NCBI GenBank assembly: GCA_025786725.1
Contig: JAHLTZ010000026.1
Span: forward strand, 1-64,000
Origin: Syncephalis fuscata
Lineage: Eukaryota > Zoopagomycota > Zoopagomycetes > Zoopagales > Piptocephalidaceae
DNA length: 64,000 bases
Direction: 5' to 3'
Position 1 is the first letter of the stretch. Each line of letters opens with the position of its first letter. The notes under the pieces are model-generated. The model was not told where the DNA came from. It was given only the letters and a program-made list of their open reading frames with translations, and ran no database searches. The position numbers and the translations under genes were made by a program. This document shows positions 61,134 to 64,000 of this stretch, piece by piece.

Positions 61134-61801
61134 CTAGCAGTTGCCGGCTTCGGGTACTTGCTGCCAGTATCGCACTGTCAAGCCATATGTTGAGGCGATA
61201 TCAGTTGCATGAGTGCTAGGATTGACTGGTGCACCACCCGTTGTATCACACGAATCAGAGGCAATACGGCCATATAGATTAATGTAGACCATCATTACAC
61301 GAATTCTTTCGGATGCAGCAGTTATAATGGCGTGTTCATCGCCAGTGCGGCGTTTGTCTGGCAATGGTTTCCTTAAACGAATAGAGGCACAAGTACGCCA
61401 GGAGCAGTGGAAAAAGGTATAAGGTGTTGTGCCTTGCATTTCATTTTTTTCTGTTTCGCCGCTGAATTTTGAAGGACTGCCACGTAGCATCACTAGAATA
61501 TCCTCAACTGCTTCTGACGGATTTAAGCCAGTATAAGGCGGTGGCAATGAAGGATCATTTGGAGATGGATTGATAATAGACAGCAACTGTTTTTCAAGAC
61601 CTTCGAGCGCCGAACGCGTATCTTCAATACGGTTTGGAATGCAAATGGCCAAATGGTCATTGCATCGTAGCTGTGGTGGAGGTGTGCCAACAATCGTTCG
61701 TCGTATTAAACTGGCCGCCCATTCTGTGCGAATAAAACGGCTACTGCACAGCCAAGTAGCACGCTGGCTTTTAGCCATAGATTTAGAAGCGAGTTATTCA
61801 T
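61134..61801 (-). CDS. Cys-rich secreted protein (paralogue 2)
   Basis: 222 residues with one base restored near 61,718. The ATG at 61801 gives a signal peptide (LWLKASVLLGCAVAVLFAQ) in one frame; the rest of the protein lies in the next. Blocks LRCNDHLAICIPNRIEDT, FHCSWRTCASI, VYINLYGRIASDSC and RYWQQVPEAGNC align with those of 51748-52140. It is longer than that paralogue by a Pro-rich linker (SLPPPYTG). Family and function are unknown. If the break were real, the secreted product would stop after about 31 residues. Confidence 0.68.
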
Positions 61802-63313
61802 TGGGATTTGCAACAGGATCGGACAAGCACCGCAAGCCTTTGATCTGTGATGCTGATAATGATGGCGGTGATGGAACTAAGTGATACTAATAATTGCCGG
61901 AAGGTTTAATGATATTGGCAATTATAATACAGCACGACTGGATGCTTATAAACTAGAAGAGACAAAGACTAGCTATAATAACAATGTGCAGAGCTATGGA
62001 AGAAAAGAAAGAAAAAGGCTAAAGACACGGCTTTATTTGTAGCATCAGGCATTGTCTGGCAAATGCTGTCCACGCTGTAACGAGAATGCGTGGTATACAA
62101 TCCCTGGACATTGCCTTTGTCTGTTTCAATGGCCCATTTCTTTTTAGTCGCCTAAACTTTTTGTACAACGCGTTAATTATTGGACAATGAAGTCAATAGA
62201 ACATGCGTTGTATCACGCTGCTTTCTATGGCCCAAAATAGGCGATGATCCAGGGCGTCATGTTAAAATCGTTTGCCTTTTTTTTATAATTTTCTTTTATA
62301 GTATATCGTTAAAAATCTAAACGCTTTATTATACCGTTCATAAATCCTTATTACCATAATGATATAAAGTATCATAAGCATTAACATTGTGTAGATTATC
62401 AAACAAGTTACTGGTTTCAACTTTGATTTCGTATAACATCATCGACCTTATTCGTAATATTATTGCTACTGTATTTCAATTACTATCTATTCTCACATTG
62501 CTAGATAAAGTACTATTTCTGAAATAAATATGTTTATACAATTCGAATTACACGGACTAGTATACTCATTAATAGCATATAGCTATAAAAACAGACTCAG
62601 CCACAAATGTATGATTGAATTTTATTATGATGAATAGCACAATGCTATAATTATAAACATGTACAAAAACGTGCATACTTAAAGCCAGTCAGCCTTGAAT
62701 ATCATATTCTATGCACTGTTCCATTTTTAAACAGTGTAACCGTCAGCTATACGGCTATTTTAATAAACCAAACGAGCAAACAAAGCGATTGGCTAAAACT
62801 TTATGTATTCGTTACTGTTTTAATAATACTGGTATGTCTAATAAATACGTCATCAAAGCTAGTACAACGTCAGTTACATTTTACCTGTGTTGCATAAATC
62901 TATTATAGGTATAACTGCCAGTTGACATCATTACACCATATTAATAGAATTAATGGCAATCCGGTTAAACTAAAAAGTATTGTAGTTATCAAATAATGCA
63001 AAAATATTCTAAATTAGTATAGAAATTTCTGATTCTTGTACATTGTTCGTATAGTTACAACGATTATCAATACAAGCTACAACACGATTTGAACGCCAAT
63101 TAGAATATCAATATACTTGATTCTATAACGTTATTATCAATTACTTTATAAAAAACTAATAAAATGTTAATTAATTATAATATACTAATTTAGAATGTAC
63201 AAAATAGCCCAATATACATATTTATTAATAGTTAGGCGGTACACTTTTACGAATAAAAGTGTTTATACAAAATTGATTATGCAAAATGAAATTGATGGAA
63301 AAAAATGTTAAGA
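61802..63313. other. AT-rich intergenic, no firm gene
   Basis: A short frame at 62,039-62,150 reads SGKCCPRCNENAWYTIPGHC after an acceptor-like TTGTAG and ends in TAG. It has a CxxC look, but I found no partner exon. The remainder is AT-rich without features. Confidence 0.4.
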
Positions 63314-64000
63314 TCACTCGCTGTCCTTTGTTGAAACGGTGATGGTGGTCGTAATTGTGGTTCTTGTATCTTTACCACAACTTGTGTAATTGATCGCTGT
63401 ACCATAAACTGCTCTATCGTTTGTTACTTCTGTTTCTAATAATTGACCTGCAAAGCTATCATCATTGTCGTCTAATGTATATAACCATTGGCTATTTCTT
63501 CTTTCAAGTCATTATTCGATTTACATACATTGCTGGTAGAATACTCATGCTGTCTTTTTCCTACAACTTTAGATGGGTAATCGTCATGACTGTTATTAAT
63601 CAAACATGGAGACGTTGAAACACGTCTTAATTGCTGATGCAGTTCGTGGCCATGAAGAGCCCGCCTATCATTGGTATAACTTGTGATAGTGCTAGATGAT
63701 GTAGCAGTTGTCGCTGTCGCTGTTGTTGCCGCTGCTGTAGCCATCGTTATTGTTTCAATGGTCGGTGGATCTTCTTGAATTAATACATAACCAGCACAAA
63801 TGGTTACCTATGGCAAAAACAGTTTATTATTATTATTATTATTATTATATAATATTATTAATTATAATAGCTTACTACTAGAAACAGGATCCAATTGGTA
63901 GCAACATATTCACTAATACCGGCAATATTAACTTCAATCTCCTCGACTATTATTTAAATAGTAAACATTAATTATATATGTCTATTCATTTAACACTGAT
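63314..64000 (-). CDS. C-terminal part of a membrane protein (5' end beyond window)
   Basis: Exons 63946-63876 and 63807-63314 join in phase 0 across an intron with an ATT microsatellite. A membrane span (NWILFLVVTICAGYVLI) crosses the junction. An Ala/Thr-rich stretch follows (MATAAATTATATTATSSS), then a polar tail containing LYTLDDNDDSFAGQLLETEV, ending in TGA at 63,316-63,314. A one-base frame break lies near 63,488, in the usual direction. The upstream part is outside the window and the family is not recognised. Confidence 0.6.

Overview
The window is AT-rich nuclear DNA of a fungus, probably an early-diverging filamentous lineage (inference). The evidence is short GT-AG introns of about 45-90 nt, many per gene, and a fungal gene set: a Tra1 scaffold, an arrestin-like adaptor with PY motifs, a Dal5-type permease, a Gdt1-type transporter, a Rab5 GTPase, an RBM26/27-type RNA-binding protein, a ZUP1-type deubiquitinase and a CAP-domain protein. 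There are also many secreted proteins with no family I can name.

Layout. 1-1440: end of a Ty3/gypsy pol gene with polypurine tract and 3' LTR, lying against the C-terminal half of an MFS transporter gene. 2780-5885: arrestin-like gene, then a five-exon secreted protein with a degenerate protein-kinase look. 7164-9045 (minus): microexon gene A, preceded by 273-bp tandem repeats (9.5-10.1 kb). 10.9-12.3 kb (minus): ZUP1-like peptidase with a damaged 5' end. 13.2-14.1 kb: aldo-keto reductase. 14.27-27.67 kb (minus): TRA1, 17 exons. 29.75-32.62 kb: Dal5-like permease with a long N-terminal extension. 32.9-33.9 kb (minus): secreted KPYKEE-repeat protein. 35.3-36.0 kb: inverted 3' fragment of microexon gene B. 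36.7-44.6 kb (minus): two related F-box-like genes. 45.2-46.2 kb (minus): paralogue of the secreted kinase-like protein. 46.9-49.4 kb (minus): RNA-binding protein, divergent from Rab5 (50.35-51.54 kb). 51.7-52.1 kb (minus): small Cys-rich secreted protein. 53.5-54.8 kb: GDT1. 56.3-57.1 kb: CAP protein. 57.9-60.3 kb (minus): microexon gene B. 61.1-61.8 kb (minus): a second Cys-rich secreted protein. 63.3-64.0 kb (minus): end of a membrane protein.

The main discovery is the pair of microexon genes. Each starts with a 94-nt exon encoding a signal peptide that ends in Arg-Arg. A tandem array of ~80-nt intron-like units follows, with donor and acceptor sequences separated by exactly three bases. 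Gene A has 16 such 3-nt units and gene B has 26. Read in the phase set by exon 1, the triplets give a stop-free hydrophilic peptide, and both arrays end in a terminal exon whose first in-phase codon, or the one straddling its junction, is TAA. The intron parts are recognisably homologous; the triplets vary. If spliced as predicted, the mature peptide after the dibasic site is encoded entirely by one-codon exons, any of which could be skipped without changing frame. RNA evidence is needed to prove this.

A second pattern is technical. Thirteen reading-frame breaks in seven genes all run in the same direction, each repaired by one extra base, often in a short homopolymer. This looks like deletion errors in the assembly rather than biology, and it affects how several genes are drawn.
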